Shown piece after piece: positions 37,261 through 49,731 of a stretch of DNA of 64,000 nt; positions within the stretch are counted from its first letter, which is position 1; each line of letters starts with the position of its first letter. The DNA comes from Apostichopus japonicus (Eukaryota > Echinodermata > Holothuroidea > Aspidochirotida > Stichopodidae), in assembly GCF_037975245.1 (NCBI RefSeq), contig NC_092570.1:2189501-2253500 (forward strand), in the 5' to 3' direction. The notes under the pieces were generated by a model. That model worked only from the letters and a program-made list of their open reading frames with translations, searched no databases and was not told the origin of the DNA. The translations under genes and the position numbers were made by a program.

Positions 37261-39470
37261 ATTATACTTGTATTATAGAAATGCTGACTTTCTTAGCTTG
37301 TACATGCTAAAGTTTAATTGATCTTTTAAAATAATTGAGCATACAGTAGCGAGAGAGAGTCAAGATTTCCCGGCCAGCAAATGTTTACTCTTTTCTTATC
37401 GCTGCAATGGAGTTTGCATTTTGTTTGCTTATTCTGTAAAATTCTGTAACTAAAGTACCTTGCAATCCCAGCTTTGGATAAAAAGAGTTTTGCTTGCATT
37501 TTTTCTTGTTTAATTTATTTTTCATTCTTCCTTTGTGGAGTAATGCTATGTTACAGTATTTCTTTCTACATGCATATTTACATTGTACAAACCAACAAAA
37601 TCTTAATTACATTTTTATGGAACAAAATTACCAGATGATCAAAGTATAAAATGCAATAAATTTTTTCGCTTTCAAAGCACCTAATTCCAAAATTTACCAG
37701 TGATGAAGAGAAAGCAAATAAAATGGACGCAAAAGCTTCATTTACTTGTTGCCTTTCTTTTTTCTGTTTTGTTTTCTTCTGTTTGTGCATGTGTGTGGGG
37801 GCATGTGAGGATGTATGGAACGTTTGTGTTTGGGTGGGCGTGCGTGCATGTATGTGTGTGCGTGGGCAGATATGTGTGCAACTGTGCATGTGTGTGTCTC
37901 TACTTCTACAAGCAAATTCATTAAAAAAGACATCGACATACTGAGTCTCTGTGGAGCATCTGATATAGGAAAACAACAAAATTAATGCAAATCCATCAAA
38001 TTATCCAAGATAAACATTTTGACCCTAACGAGTTGTTGAAAGAACAATCACTGCAATGTTTCAATTCAAACGCGAAAAAAAAAAACATTGGTTGATCCTT
38101 TTTTTTTCAGCAGCATCATAAATCTGGATGGTAATTTCAAATTTGAAGGTTTTCAGTTTTGTATCAAGAAGTGGTCTTCTTACACTCCTTAACAACATTT
38201 AAGCCTGTTCATTGGTAACTTGTCACACCCACCAACCCATGCATCCACCCAAGTGTGCAAAATTCCTCTTCTTTGCTCCACTACAGTGCACTCATCTACT
38301 TGTCTTCTGGGGGGAATTCCCATAGGATGCAAACTTTCTCATGCAACTATATTAACAAAATAACTTGCAGGACCCCATTGATACACCTGAATAAAGAGAG
38401 GCAATGCCTTACCTAAGGACACAATAATTTAGTCATATAATATTTTGCCCAATATAAAGACTTTTTTTTGCAACATTTCTAACATTGCAACAAATGAATA
38501 TATTGATACGGATCAGTCTAACAGTGAAAATAAGTGTTTGATTCTTGAAATTAGCTGAGTCACTTGAATTTGCATTAAAAACTATTGCAAATTGCCTTCA
38601 AATCCTATGGTAATATTTAGTAACTTGTAGTATGCTCATAGTGTACCAAAATACGCCTAAATCTACTGACAAGAAAATTATAGAGTATGGTGACAAGATT
38701 TCATGTGTTAATATTCCTGAGCAATACTTCAATATGTAGATATAAAAGTTGATACAAAAAATTATAAAAGATTACTATTATTTTGTGGGTTAGCATTTGT
38801 TTTTTAAAGGGATATTCTAATTGCAGACAAAGTGACACCTATATAGAAAAGACAAAATATTCCATACTGTTTGTTGGAAAACTCCACCACAATATCTTGT
38901 CCGTAACTTAAGATATTGTTTGATGGAATAAAACCGATTTTATAGGTTAAACCCTTGATTTGTCCTTGGAGTGGATCCCAGTAGGTGGTTTGTGATGTCA
39001 TATCGGCAAGTGGTTATCAAAAACTTTTACTTTTCTATCATGCTTACAGTACCTTTTGTATAAATAAAAGGGACCTGATGTTTCGATCCTAGCAAGATCT
39101 TCTTCAGAGGCTAACAGGTAACTTTTAAATATTTACCTACACAGCTTTCTGCAGTAGATAAGCAGTTTGCTAAGAGCTCTTTTTCTTTCCATAATTTCCT
39201 TGTTTATCCTTGAAAACTGATTCATTTGGGATGTTTGCTTAGCTGTCAAGGGTCTCTCTATCAACATTCAACTTCTTTTCTGATGAAAATGTTACTTCCT
39301 CTGTGAATAAGTCAGTTAAATATCATATTTGCCATTCAGAAATGCCACTGGGATCTGGTTTTGACCAGAAAATTCTCAGCAGTTGAATTAAGCCATCAAC
39401 TTCAAGCCACAGGAATATCCCTTTAATATCACACTGACATATTTACTACTGCTTTTAAGACTTTGTTTAT
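37261..39470. other. Intergenic region between the convergent Kelch and RHBDD1 genes
   Basis: No gene was recognised. Contents are a TG-rich tract at 37785-37895 and an old SINE copy at 38209-38430. The RHBDD1 3' UTR must occupy part of the right end. A minus-strand AATAAA lies only two bases after the RHBDD1 stop, and another lies near 37517. Confidence 0.45.
38209..38430 (-). mobile_element. tRNA-derived SINE, copy 4 (old, partial)
   Basis: A diverged inverted copy of the SINE body and tail: ATTGGTAACTTGTCACACCC, CCATAGGATGCAAAC, then TACACCTGAATAAAGAGAGG and CTAAGGACACAAT. The tRNA-like head is not recognisable. Confidence 0.7.
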
Positions 39471-42400
39471 TCACTGATCGAACCTTGCCAATCTTCTTCT
39501 CCGTATTTCATCTTGACTGTGAGGTAAAGGCATGCCATCCTCTTCCGGATATGGGAGATTATCCTGTCTTTGATGAGATGATAAATCTGGATAAAGCCTC
39601 TGATAATCCCTGCCACTGCTGGGGGGTTCCTCATTTCTCTGCTGACCACCACTGTCGTTTTGATAGCCGTTTCGCTGAGGGTAGGCTGTAAATTGGAGAA
39701 CAGATACTGTATCTACTTCTTAATCCAACTTTACGTTATTGTAGCAAACTTTGAATCATCATAAAGCTATTGAAATTATGCGCCCCCCCCTCCCCAACAC
39801 TCCCTATTTTGATATTAATTTAACAGTATATGGCACTTATAGGCTGCCATACATTTATACTTCAATACTGCAGCTGGAATCCTCAACTTTTCTCTTCACT
39901 GTCCTAAGTGTGCCCTATTTAATGATGTATAGATAACCATCATTATGTAAACTACATCAGGCATTTCAATTTAATTGGTTCTGTGCCAAGATGATAGTAA
40001 CATTACTACTGCCCCTCTTCTGCTACTGCATCCCCATGCATCAGTAGACCTGAATTTGATGACCTGGACCTTCAACCCAACACTCCCCCCTCCTCCACCA
40101 TCATCTCAATTGCTTAATATCACCCCAAACAATATCTAATACAAGCCAAAAGGTATGTCCAACACCTGATTTAATCATTATATTGTGTACTGACTTGTTT
40201 CTCATCTGTATCATATGGTTCCAGAATCAGTGGATATGTATTAGTGCAGTTAAAGGCAAAAGAGGACCCACACTCCCCCCTTCTCATTCTCTCCTCAACT
40301 ATTCCCTTCATAAAAACTTAGATATAAATCTAAATGTCCAGTAATGGTATGAATGACTTATATAATAGTTCTACGGACCTGTCTCCCTGCTGCGTCTCAT
40401 TGCCTCCTGGATCTTTTCCTCTTCAGACTGCCCTCTGTACCCATCATCATCATCATCATCTTGGTGTCTCTCTGAGTACCCAGAGGTTCCTGCTTGATAC
40501 CTGTATGATCTGGCTTCCTCTCTATGATGAGCATCAATATTGTGGAAGCCATCTGGAAGAGAAAATAGGGATACTATTAAATTGCAAAAAACAAAAACTA
40601 TTCCCTGATCTGGAACAATGCACTAGCCACTAGACTGAATACTTGAAATTACCCAAAACTGTTTGCTCAAGGAAATTAAGATTGTGGAAATAAAGCTTAC
40701 CTCCAATACTGATAATTGCATTGCTCCCAATATCCATGATACTTTTCAGAGGTCCCTTGACATACGCCAGACCAACTAGGATCCCGGCTAAGTGACCAGT
40801 AAAAGACGCTCTCGGTACGATCAACTGTATGACAACCAATTCGATCCAACAGGCCCATCGTGACGGCACATTGATAAATCCCATGATTCTTTGGGAATCT
40901 CTCGGAGAATAGTGAGTGGAGAGTACCTTCAAGGCAAAGATGACACCTGTTGATAGAAAGAGTCAAGAAACCAAAATGGAGAAAGGTCATGCATACAAAC
41001 ACTAAATTTGAGGACAGAGCTATAAAGAATACTCAAAACTAACCATTATCTTTAGCTTAATGAATATATGACATATATCTTTGTGAAGAACGACACTCCA
41101 AAACAGATATAATATTTATATTCCAACAAAAATATTATCATCATACTATATATTATATTATATATTATTATTAGATCATATATTTTATAATATTTTATAT
41201 TCCAACAAAAATCTTGTTTTCTTTGAAGATATCCTACAGGAAAACAAAAACAATGTAATGAAAGGAAGAAGAAGATGAAAACATGTGGCTTGATGATGTC
41301 ATAGTCTAGATCAATTCTTTCGCCTTGTGTGTGAAGGAACATTATATATGTGATATCTCCTAAATGAAACTAAACTTTTCTTAGCTGTGTGGGTATGCTC
41401 TGCATGACAGTTTTATCTACTGTATGACCTAGGTCAATGACAATGGTTGGATTTGAGTCCAGACTGTACAGTATAATGGTTTCTCGTCTTATAGAAGATG
41501 GGAATCATAAACTTGCTTGCTGGTAAGTTAGTGTGTGTTTGTACCAAAATAGACAATACAGTAAATAAGATTGGTTCCCTTCTATAGAAAAGTACTGTAG
41601 TTCGAAAGTTTTGTCATGGTATTTGGTAACTTGCATTCAAATTTGTCTCAAGTGTTTTTTTATTTTGTTAATTTCATTTATTTTTTGTCTGAAAATATAA
41701 GTTTACCATTTTTTGTTTTGGCATTTAGCAGTATACTTTAAACTGCATAAATACTGTTCAAAAATATTTTGAAAAAGAGAGTAAAATTCTAAGTAGCCTA
41801 TTTCTTTTCTTAATAATATGCATTCTAACTTCTAGTTGATAAACATTTAGGTACCCATGATATCCAAGTCTTCCTTGATATTTATTATGAGATTTCTCCT
41901 TAGTAACATAGTTTCAATTTAAAGTTATTGGTAATCAAATTAAGTCAGAGATAATTTCATTTGGAAGTTCAGAAATTAATAAATTATTGCAAGCTGGACT
42001 TAATCATCGTTGACCTTTAGATAGCATTACAGGCAAAGAGCACAATCTAAGACATTTGGAAACCTTCTGACCTGGTTTGGAACCACTGGACGTAAGAATC
42101 CCCAGCCACTTATGCCCAGGTTTAAATCGCTGTGGAAGGCTGAAATGCATTTCCTGATGGCAGCTGAAACTGCATTTTTATTCTACATTTTCTCTCACAA
42201 GAAATGTCTGTCAAGACTAATTCTACAACTTGAGTTAGTTGTGTTCCATAAATATTCAAAATATGTAATAGTACAAACACTGACTGTATATAGTGAGTCC
42301 ATAGTATATAAGTTCAAAGTTGCTGACCTACATCATACAATAAAGCAAAAATTAAAAAAACAAGAAAAATAAGATATGTGACTTACCAGAAAATCCAGCT

Positions 42401-42873
42401 GCGCAGCTAACTAGGTATGAGTCATCACTAAGCACCTCAGCAGCAGCAATGTTCACACCAACCATGACAATATTTGTCAAAACCGAAAATACAGCAATGA
42501 GATATGCAAAGTATAAAGTACCAAGTCTCCTTTCCAACTGAATTCCTTTCCAAAGGAAAGATGCCATATTGTAATAAAGGTGCCACTCATCCAAGTGAAA
42601 CCAAGCTGCCAGAAGAAGGCGAGGCCAATCTCTGCGGTAGAGAACGTGGCTTGTGCTAACACATATGTTACTGATGCCGGGATGTCTAATGAATGACTTG
42701 AAAAAGGAATTGAGAGCACGCATATAGATAGCAACATTGAGGCCAATTGTAACTAAGGTGGTTGGCGGAATCCGATTAATACCGACTTGGTAGAGTTGCA
42801 TGGCCAGGAGGGCCAGCCCCAATCCCTCTCTCCGTCTTCCATGATGGCCGTGTCTCCTGCGAGGTCTGAACAT
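39471..42873 (-). CDS. RHBDD1: RHBDD1/RHBDL4, ER rhomboid intramembrane protease
   Basis: Complete four-exon gene: 42387-42873, 40701-40946, 40379-40552 and 39471-39685, with GT/AG borders and matching phases, 373 aa (human about 315). Membrane core: LALLAMQLYQVGINRIPPTT, WHLYYNMASFLWKGIQLERR, FAYLIAVFSVLTNIVMVGV. The catalytic dyad is visible as Ser162 in AAGFSG, encoded across the exon 1/2 border, and His214 in TGHLAGILVG. The cytosolic tail has a UIM-like segment (about 287-301, SEEEKIQEAMRRSRE) and a C-terminal VCP-binding motif (361-373, DEIRRRRLARFDQ). This matches RHBDL4, which cleaves ubiquitinated membrane proteins in ER-associated degradation with p97/VCP. A six-Asp run (GAT repeats, near 40442-40460) lies before the UIM. 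Confidence 0.95.
40947..42386 (-). other. RHBDD1 intron 1
   Basis: The donor GTAAGT follows TTTTCTG, and the acceptor is TATCAACAG. It contains a TATA-rich low-complexity patch at 41100-41215 in which TATATTCCAACAAAAAT occurs twice. No nested gene was seen. Introns 2 (40553-40700) and 3 (39686-40378) hold only C runs. Confidence 0.8.
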
Positions 42874-44009
42874 GTTAGATGTAGTACCTTTACCACTATG
42901 TTCTTGCCAATCTCAGCTTAGTAACACAAATATCGCTAATACTTGTTAAAGTAATTTTTACTAGAACTGTTGAAATAGGCTGCGAAGATTGTCTGTAGTC
43001 GATGTTTCCTGACAAATAATGACTTCCTGGTAATGGAAATACATTTAACCATTCCATTCAATGCATCAAATACTTTGACACTTGATACTAACAAGTAAGT
43101 TTAAGCTTGACTTGTACTATTTTTCCTAACTTTCTCTTCTATGGAGGAGAGACTTAATTAACATCGCATTCATTACATTGCATAAGTAGGCCTACTTGTA
43201 CATGTAGATCAAAACATGGTCCGCTAATCGTATAGAAAATAACACACTTCCATCGTTTATTAAAACACTTTTACAGCTGGTGAGGATACAGTACTGGTTG
43301 CAGTTTGTCAAACTCTGAAACTTGTAGTAGGCCTACAGTACAGTAGGCTAGTTGTACAGTTAGGCTTATTAATACTATGCCCACGTTAAGTTGCACCTTC
43401 TATTCTAGCAAGTAAGTGAGCGAAGAACTATTTCGTTCTCTTAAATGCAGTCGAAAAATTGTGGACGTTTGCTGAATCACGATCGTGTATATTAATAGTT
43501 GCTTAACTTTGAGAACATTTTCATCAAGCTTACAAAAGTAAGTGCTAAAAAAGCTCACAGACACGTCATTCTTAACCTAATCTTGCATCATTTCTCATGG
43601 ATATCGCGTAACTACTACATATCGTGTTTACGATGACGTCATGTGTAAGTGGATGTACAACACTTAAATGGCTTTCGTTGCGTATTTTTCTTTTGTGGGG
43701 TGGGCGCGACGGCGATCTTGCGGGCCCCAGTGAAGTGTTATATGCAATCTGCAAACATGGAAATAATACATTAGGTGTAAATTAAAGATTATAATGTTCT
43801 ACATGCTCATCGTCCATATTTTATGCTGAAACATCCTACCACACTACACTGAGTAGGCCCTATATATTTCATATTTTTCCTTCCGGCCATTTGGTGAAGT
43901 TCATTTTATTAGTTACGTTATGGTTGGATAAAAACATTACTCTGATATTAGAAATGTTGACATCTTCTCTTTATACGGTGATTAATGGTTGTCGGTTTTA
44001 CAAGGTTTT
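42874..44009. other. RHBDD1 5' flank
   Basis: RHBDD1 is transcribed away from this 1.1-kb region, which should hold its 5' UTR and promoter. A GC-rich patch lies at 43690-43730. No TATA box, divergent gene or repeat was recognised with confidence. Confidence 0.4.
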
Positions 44010-44134
44010 GAACCGATTCACCTCTGCTGACTTCAAATGATCTTATTTGACCTCTGTAGAAAATAAAATGGATCTTCGGCATCCAAATGCCAAAATATGA
44101 AGTTCACGCACCATAAAGTTATTGAGTTATCGTG
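44010..44134. repeat. Repeat remnant with TGACCTCTG / GCATCCAAATGCC motifs
   Basis: CACCTCTGCTGACTTCAAAT, TGACCTCTGTAGAAAA and the short palindrome GGCATCCAAATGCC occur in order. Similar TGACCT-rich sequence occurs near 19300 and 19585. It reads like an old dispersed repeat, and its class is unknown. Confidence 0.35.
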
Positions 44135-44138
44135 TTAA

Positions 44139-44498
44139 AGGGTGTGAAGACTCGCGCAAAAACCCATCTAATGCCGGTAATTTGACCTAGTTTCGTATGA
44201 GGTGTAACAAAAGTGTTAGACACCACTATCGATCCCAGAAAATGCACACACAGCTTGCTACCGTCGGTAATTAAACACTATAGTGTACAGTCAGTACATA
44301 CAGCTGCGGTCAATACCCACAGCACAGTGTATAAACGATACAGCGATGGACATCTCAGGTCCAGCTAAAGATAACAAGGTATCACGTTTCATTACTGTCT
44401 GCATTTTGTAGCGACACGAACAAAACGTCACTTGCAAGCAACAGAAAGTTAACTTTTTCAGATGGCCGCACTCGGTTTGGGGCGAGTCTTCAATGCCT
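44139..44498 (+). mobile_element. TTAA-flanked MITE (piggyBac-type), copy 2
   Basis: 360 bp between TTAA at 44135-44138 and TTAA at 44499-44502. Left end AGGGTGTGAAGACTCGC; right end, read inward, AGGCATTGAAGACTCGCC. The interior is collinear with copies 1 and 3. No coding capacity. Confidence 0.92.
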
Positions 44499-45578
44499 TT
44501 AAGGCGTCACACACAGATACGTAAGCACACCTAACACACACATCACCATCGTAGACTACTTTTGCTTGGTGCAAGGAATAAACAAAAATTCTCTTCTGAT
44601 ATCGTGTAAAAATATGTGAGGACGTCTTTAGTTTCAATGATCCATTTCGGTCTTATTCTGCATCGGTACCGGTAAATAACGCTTGATAGTAATTGGTCAA
44701 CAAATTCAATGGAGTTCTTTAATAATTTCTAAACGACCTTGCCAGGTTAGATATCTCGTATTCAGTAAACGAATGTATAGGCTGTGAAAGGTTCCTATAC
44801 GGGAAGCCATAACACAAATTAACTGGATAATTAGCAGTAAAGGTCCTTCCGTTTGTTTCACAGTTGACCTAATTGCAATTCATGATTAAGATCTACACTT
44901 TTAACGGAAAGGATAGACCAAAGTGTCCCCTAAGACCAACAACTCCCTGCTAAGACTCATCATTTGTGATTCAGTTCAAGCAGATGTTTATTTAACGTGT
45001 TTGAATATACTGTAAAGTTAAGCTTATAAAACAACAACAATTAAATTTCATCTGTTCAATGTGGATTACTAATATACTATAGCATCTGTCTGAAGATTTG
45101 ACATAACGATGTATTCTTACAAAGCCAAATTTCTTTCCTCGGGAAGGAAACACAATACAACTTACAAGCAGAGGCCACCGTATTGTATTTTATTCCAGAT
45201 TGCTTGGAAGAATAAAAAAAAACGTGTCATGCATTTAAACTTATTACTGTACATTGCTGAAGAACAATTTATAGAGAATTTACATGCGAAATATTGCAAC
45301 TATAGCCTCAGTTAGCACGAAGTCTAACATTTCACAACCTGGCGATACAATATGTTCCTTTAAAGAGATTTCCCATTTAAAATAGGTTAGGCGAGGTTAA
45401 AGATTAAGCACATGTGTCCGTGTTGAAGAAATGGCATATCGGAAATAAATAATCTCACGGACTGGTCATTATAGAATTAGGAAACGTTTCTCAACACTTT
45501 GAAGTTGAATTACAACTCGAAGACTGCATGTCTCAATTGAGCAAGCCTTGTTCCATCCAATTAAGCATAGGCCTATGT

Positions 45579-45580
<2 letters not shown>

Positions 45581-45635
<55 letters not shown>
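45581..45635. repeat. (AT)n microsatellite
   Basis: An uninterrupted AT dinucleotide run of about 55 bases. Open frames across it on both strands are artefacts. Confidence 0.97.
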
Positions 45636-45639
<4 letters not shown>

Positions 45640-47921
45640 TTATTTATTGATAATTTTCCTAATTCTCTAAGCCGGCTAGATTGCGGGTATACTCAATCTT
45701 GTACACTTGTATCTGTACTATTGATTTACAGAATACCCCGAGTGAGAGTGAATATCCGTGAGAGAGATTACATGCAAGAACATTCAACAATTCTAGAATA
45801 CGGGTCACGAGTACACTGCACGGTCTGCTAGTTTCCCCCATCTTTCCATTAAATTTCGAGAAACGAAGTACCACATGATCGAGTCTAATTCAATGCAATC
45901 TCTTGGTTTTAAAGATTCGTTTTGTGCTCATTCGGAAGGCAGGAATTATAACATGCAACCTTCTCTGTTCGGTTTTTCCGTTCCCCTTTGTTTTTTTCCT
46001 TTTCTTTTGTTTTTTACTATATTTTCTGATAGTATTTTGGAATCTTTACGAATGTCTCAAGATTCAAAATTTGCTTCAAATGATACCTTCATAGCAAGTC
46101 GGCTAGTATCCGATCGACAGTGCCATACATTGTCACCGGTTTAGTGGTCCAACAGGTGACGATGAGGGCCTTTAAAGCAGGCGGCGCTTTTTGCAACTCG
46201 GCCGAAACTAACACCTTTTGCAACAAGAAGAAATTCGTTCCGTCGACACCTACCTCTGACAGCTAAGTTGCATTTGGTCAAGCGGCGGTCCGGTTTGAAG
46301 CCAGTATGCCGCTAGGCCAATCCAGGGTATAACGTAACTGTTAACATAAACAAGAACCTAGTGTTTACTCTGAACTTACAATCATAGAACGTTTAAGCTT
46401 AAAAGTGGATCCTTACCACTTCCCTCCTATCTCCCCTTATATCTAACCCTATACTATGCCCTTCTCACCACTACTTATCCCCTCACCGTTCCCCTGATCC
46501 TCGCAAAGTTCATTATACCAAGCAAAAGGGACGAAAGATGTATCTATGATCGGAAAAGAATCGATGCAATTAACTTCCTTCTGATATCCTACCATGTCGG
46601 TTTTCCCATGAAGATTTAAAAATTGTTCAACGAGACAAACTTTATATTTTTAACATGCACAGATTTCCGGTACTTCGAAATTCTTGATGTCATTAATGTC
46701 ATGAGAGAAAGTAACACCAGAACAGGAAAGTACGAAATGTATGTATGTTCTATATTTCACCATCCTGTTCATGTATATTTTCTTTTCTTCATACAAAGTT
46801 CCTTGTGAAACTGAATTTTAAAATATTAGCCGGATATCTGCGGGATCAAGAAAGATTAACTTCAAAAGAATGATTAGCCCATTTAAGATGAAAGTAAAAT
46901 GATATAGACCGTTGAACAACTTCCACTTTCACGTCTGGATAAATACCACATGTTACATGTTTTAAATGTATAGGTTAATAAATTTCATGAGAAGACTATG
47001 ATCACACGGTTTATATACATAATATATGCTATATATACTTACTAAAATACACAGATGGAAGAAAGAAAATATTCAATTTTGATTGAATTATCATCATTTG
47101 ACGGGTGTCAAAAATAATTATTATTATAAGAACCCGTTAGGGATCTTTTTGTCTCTTGTTTTATTAAAGCAGCCCTCAATGTGTTACAGGCAGTTAAATG
47201 GATTCTAACATGAGATATATATATATACATTTAAAGAAAGCATATTATTAAAAAAATACATTTTACGTTACACAGTTAGGCTATATTCCATTAATAAGAA
47301 ATTTTCAAATTTATGAAAAAATGTTAAAAACAGAAATTCAGACGAGACGTGTTTTAACATATTTTATTTTATTTACATAAAGTGCTTTCAAGAAACTAAA
47401 TCTATACTGAATACATTTACATTTTTGTTTTCTCTCACTCATTCTCAAAAAAAGAAAGAAAAAAAAGGAAGGCAAAAAAAGACATAAATGTTTGAAATTA
47501 TTTTGATATCTCACGATAATCAATGCAGAAAGTATATTGGAATGATGCATTATTGAGTCTTGTTTTAAGAATTTAGGACCGGTCATATCAATACTAGGGT
47601 GGTGGGCAGTGGGCTGAAGGGGGAGGGGGTGGTGGCGGGAGACTAACGGAAGAGGTGAAAGTGGAAGCGTACGTAAACGTTGATGTCAAATGTTTTCAAG
47701 CCCGGTACTTGCATGTTAGTCCGTGAGCGTCATTTCGTAAACGATATCACCGCATATAGATCCACCCATGTCGCTTGCTAAGGCCCCTTGGTGCTATTAT
47801 GCATGAAGTATATACCTTTGCGTTCCTGGACCCTGGGACTTGGAAAGAGATGGAAGCTTTTTGTATATACTTATCACCAATTTCAAATGTGTGCACATTT
47901 ACGCCTCCTGCTCCTCCCCCC

Positions 47922-48230
47922 CCCCCCACCCTCGCTGACAGTATACCAAACTAGTACTGATCGAGACCTCCCTATGTATAGTTACTGTATAATGTAATAT
48001 ACAAAGAACTCTGTGACGTCATTTCATCAGTGATGTATCCATTACTTTGTATACAACGTATCGTCAGTTTCAAATGCCGTTAGTTGCGCCCACCACTGAC
48101 AGTAGACCATAGAAATTGAACTACTTCAATTTCTATGCAGTAGACCAAACTACTATATGGCCGAGACCTCCCTTTGTACTTGCTGCTACTGTATATATTG
48201 TAATGAAAGTACTTTGTCTCAAAAGATATT
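47922..48230. repeat. Local imperfect duplication
   Basis: The left part (TGACAGTATACCAAACTA, GAGACCTCCCTATGTA, TACTGTATAATGTAAT, near 47935-48000) recurs at about 48096-48205 as TGACAGTAGACC, then TAGACCAAACTA, GAGACCTCCCTTTGTA, TACTGTATATATTGTAAT. Divergence suggests an old event. Confidence 0.5.
48108..48137. repeat. Perfect 13-bp hairpin inside the local duplication
   Basis: CATAGAAATTGAA (48108-48120), loop CTAC, then the exact complement (48125-48137). The flanks AGTAGACC on both sides suggest it was inserted into, or arose within, the duplicated GTAGACC motif. Confidence 0.75.
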
Positions 48231-49690
48231 ATCCTTACTTTGCACAAAACCTGCCCAATCTGCGGCAATGATTCCTTTTGAAGTTGTTAATTGTTGGCTC
48301 TGTTCTCAGCTTGTTGAACTTCACACACACTCACCTGAATTACACTGCTTTGTTTAGACTGTGCTTATAACTGCATCGATTTAACACACTTCGGTCAAGT
48401 TCAATCCTGTTTTGCTTTATAATAAATTCTCAATCAAAACACGCTGGAGTCACGTACAAAAGAGAAAAAAGATATACAGGTCTAGCCTTTAAGACAGTCA
48501 TACATGACTTACATGAAACCATTGCAAATCTAAGACACCGTTACCTCTGGAATAATATGACCAATCAGTGTTCACAATAGAGTAAACGAGAATACTGTTT
48601 TGCAGACAAGCAATCGCATATATCTCCTCTGCCATTATGTAATATAGATGCTTCGATTAAACATCTCCTTCCCACATCCCCCCCCCCCATCCCGGCTACC
48701 GTATATCTCCATACTCAAGCATACAGTTAATGGCCATGCCTCATATTGTCTTGTAAGCACTACTGGCTAAACAGGTACCATTACCATTTGTTGAGCCCTG
48801 GATGAGCATGGGGTAGGCGGGAGTGGCAGGGGGGGGGGCGTAAGAGATTCGAATGAGCCTCAATGAGGGACCGGATGCAGGGGTTTTAACGACAAGATAA
48901 TATTTGAGGAAGTACTAAGTCTCAAGAGGTGTATACCGTACCGTATATGTGAAGGTGAGGTGAAGGAAGGCGGAGGGGGGGGGGGTGAATTGAGAGCGAG
49001 AGCTCAGTTCGTCAGCGACTTAAACCCTACCACTTCATTCTTCTCTGGACACTCTTTGTGAAAATGCTTCAATATCCCACATTGCAACGATTCATAACTC
49101 GAGTCTATAGTGAAGTGGCTAGCCAATTTTATCCCCATAAAAAAATATCTTTTTGTGACTCGAGTCAGTGACTCGACTCGGCACAGGAAAATCACTGGCA
49201 AAGGACTCGAGCCGGCCTTAAAATGACGTCATCCACTCTGCCATCCTGCATATTATACGGATATCTTGCGGTATATGTTCATATAGGATGAAGTGTCTTG
49301 AGCGCCGTTATGTCCTATCAAAACCAAAGAACTTGAAGTAACTTCGATAATCAAAAAACTTGATGTAACTTCGGCTCCATCCTGTCAAGTGTTAGCTATG
49401 TAACAAAGTACCTATTTTATATGTATATGTTCTGCTAATGGGCTCATTTTTTCGTACATGCCGTTATTTATCTATTAAGTTATTTTATATTCATATTACG
49501 TGTTGGTGCTTACGTCCAAAGTTTTACAATGGGCTCATTATGGTCGTTTACATTTTTATTCGTTAAGAAAGAACATGGGCACAAAAACCAAACAACCAAA
49601 CGACGGATCCGCTCTTTATCCCCACTCCCCTTGCAACAAGACTGTGACCTTGTGATCATCGTCAGGTGTGTCACGATTCCCATAGGAATG

Positions 49691-49731
49691 GAACAGATAC
49701 TACACACGATCTTAGCCAAAGGCCGAGAAGT
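49691..49731 (-). pseudogene. U2 snRNA 5'-end fragment (retrotransposed chimera or SINE head)
   Basis: Minus-strand CTTCTCGGCC TTTGGCTAAG ATCGTGTGTA GTATCTGTTC (written in tens) matches the 5' end of U2 snRNA, including the CTCGGCC/GGCTAAG stem I and the GTAGTA branch-point recognition sequence, with one missing T and two substitutions. Similarity stops after GTATCTGTTC: the Sm site and later stem-loops of U2 are absent, and unrelated sequence (ATTCCTATGGGAATCGTG) follows. A functional U2 gene is therefore excluded. Confidence 0.8.

Noticed and set aside
37700..37944. Cys/Val-rich open frames
   Set aside because: Products of the TG-rich simple-repeat tract.
49510..49719. 69-codon frame with several Cys residues
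   Set aside because: It overlaps the U2-derived fragment and has no family features.
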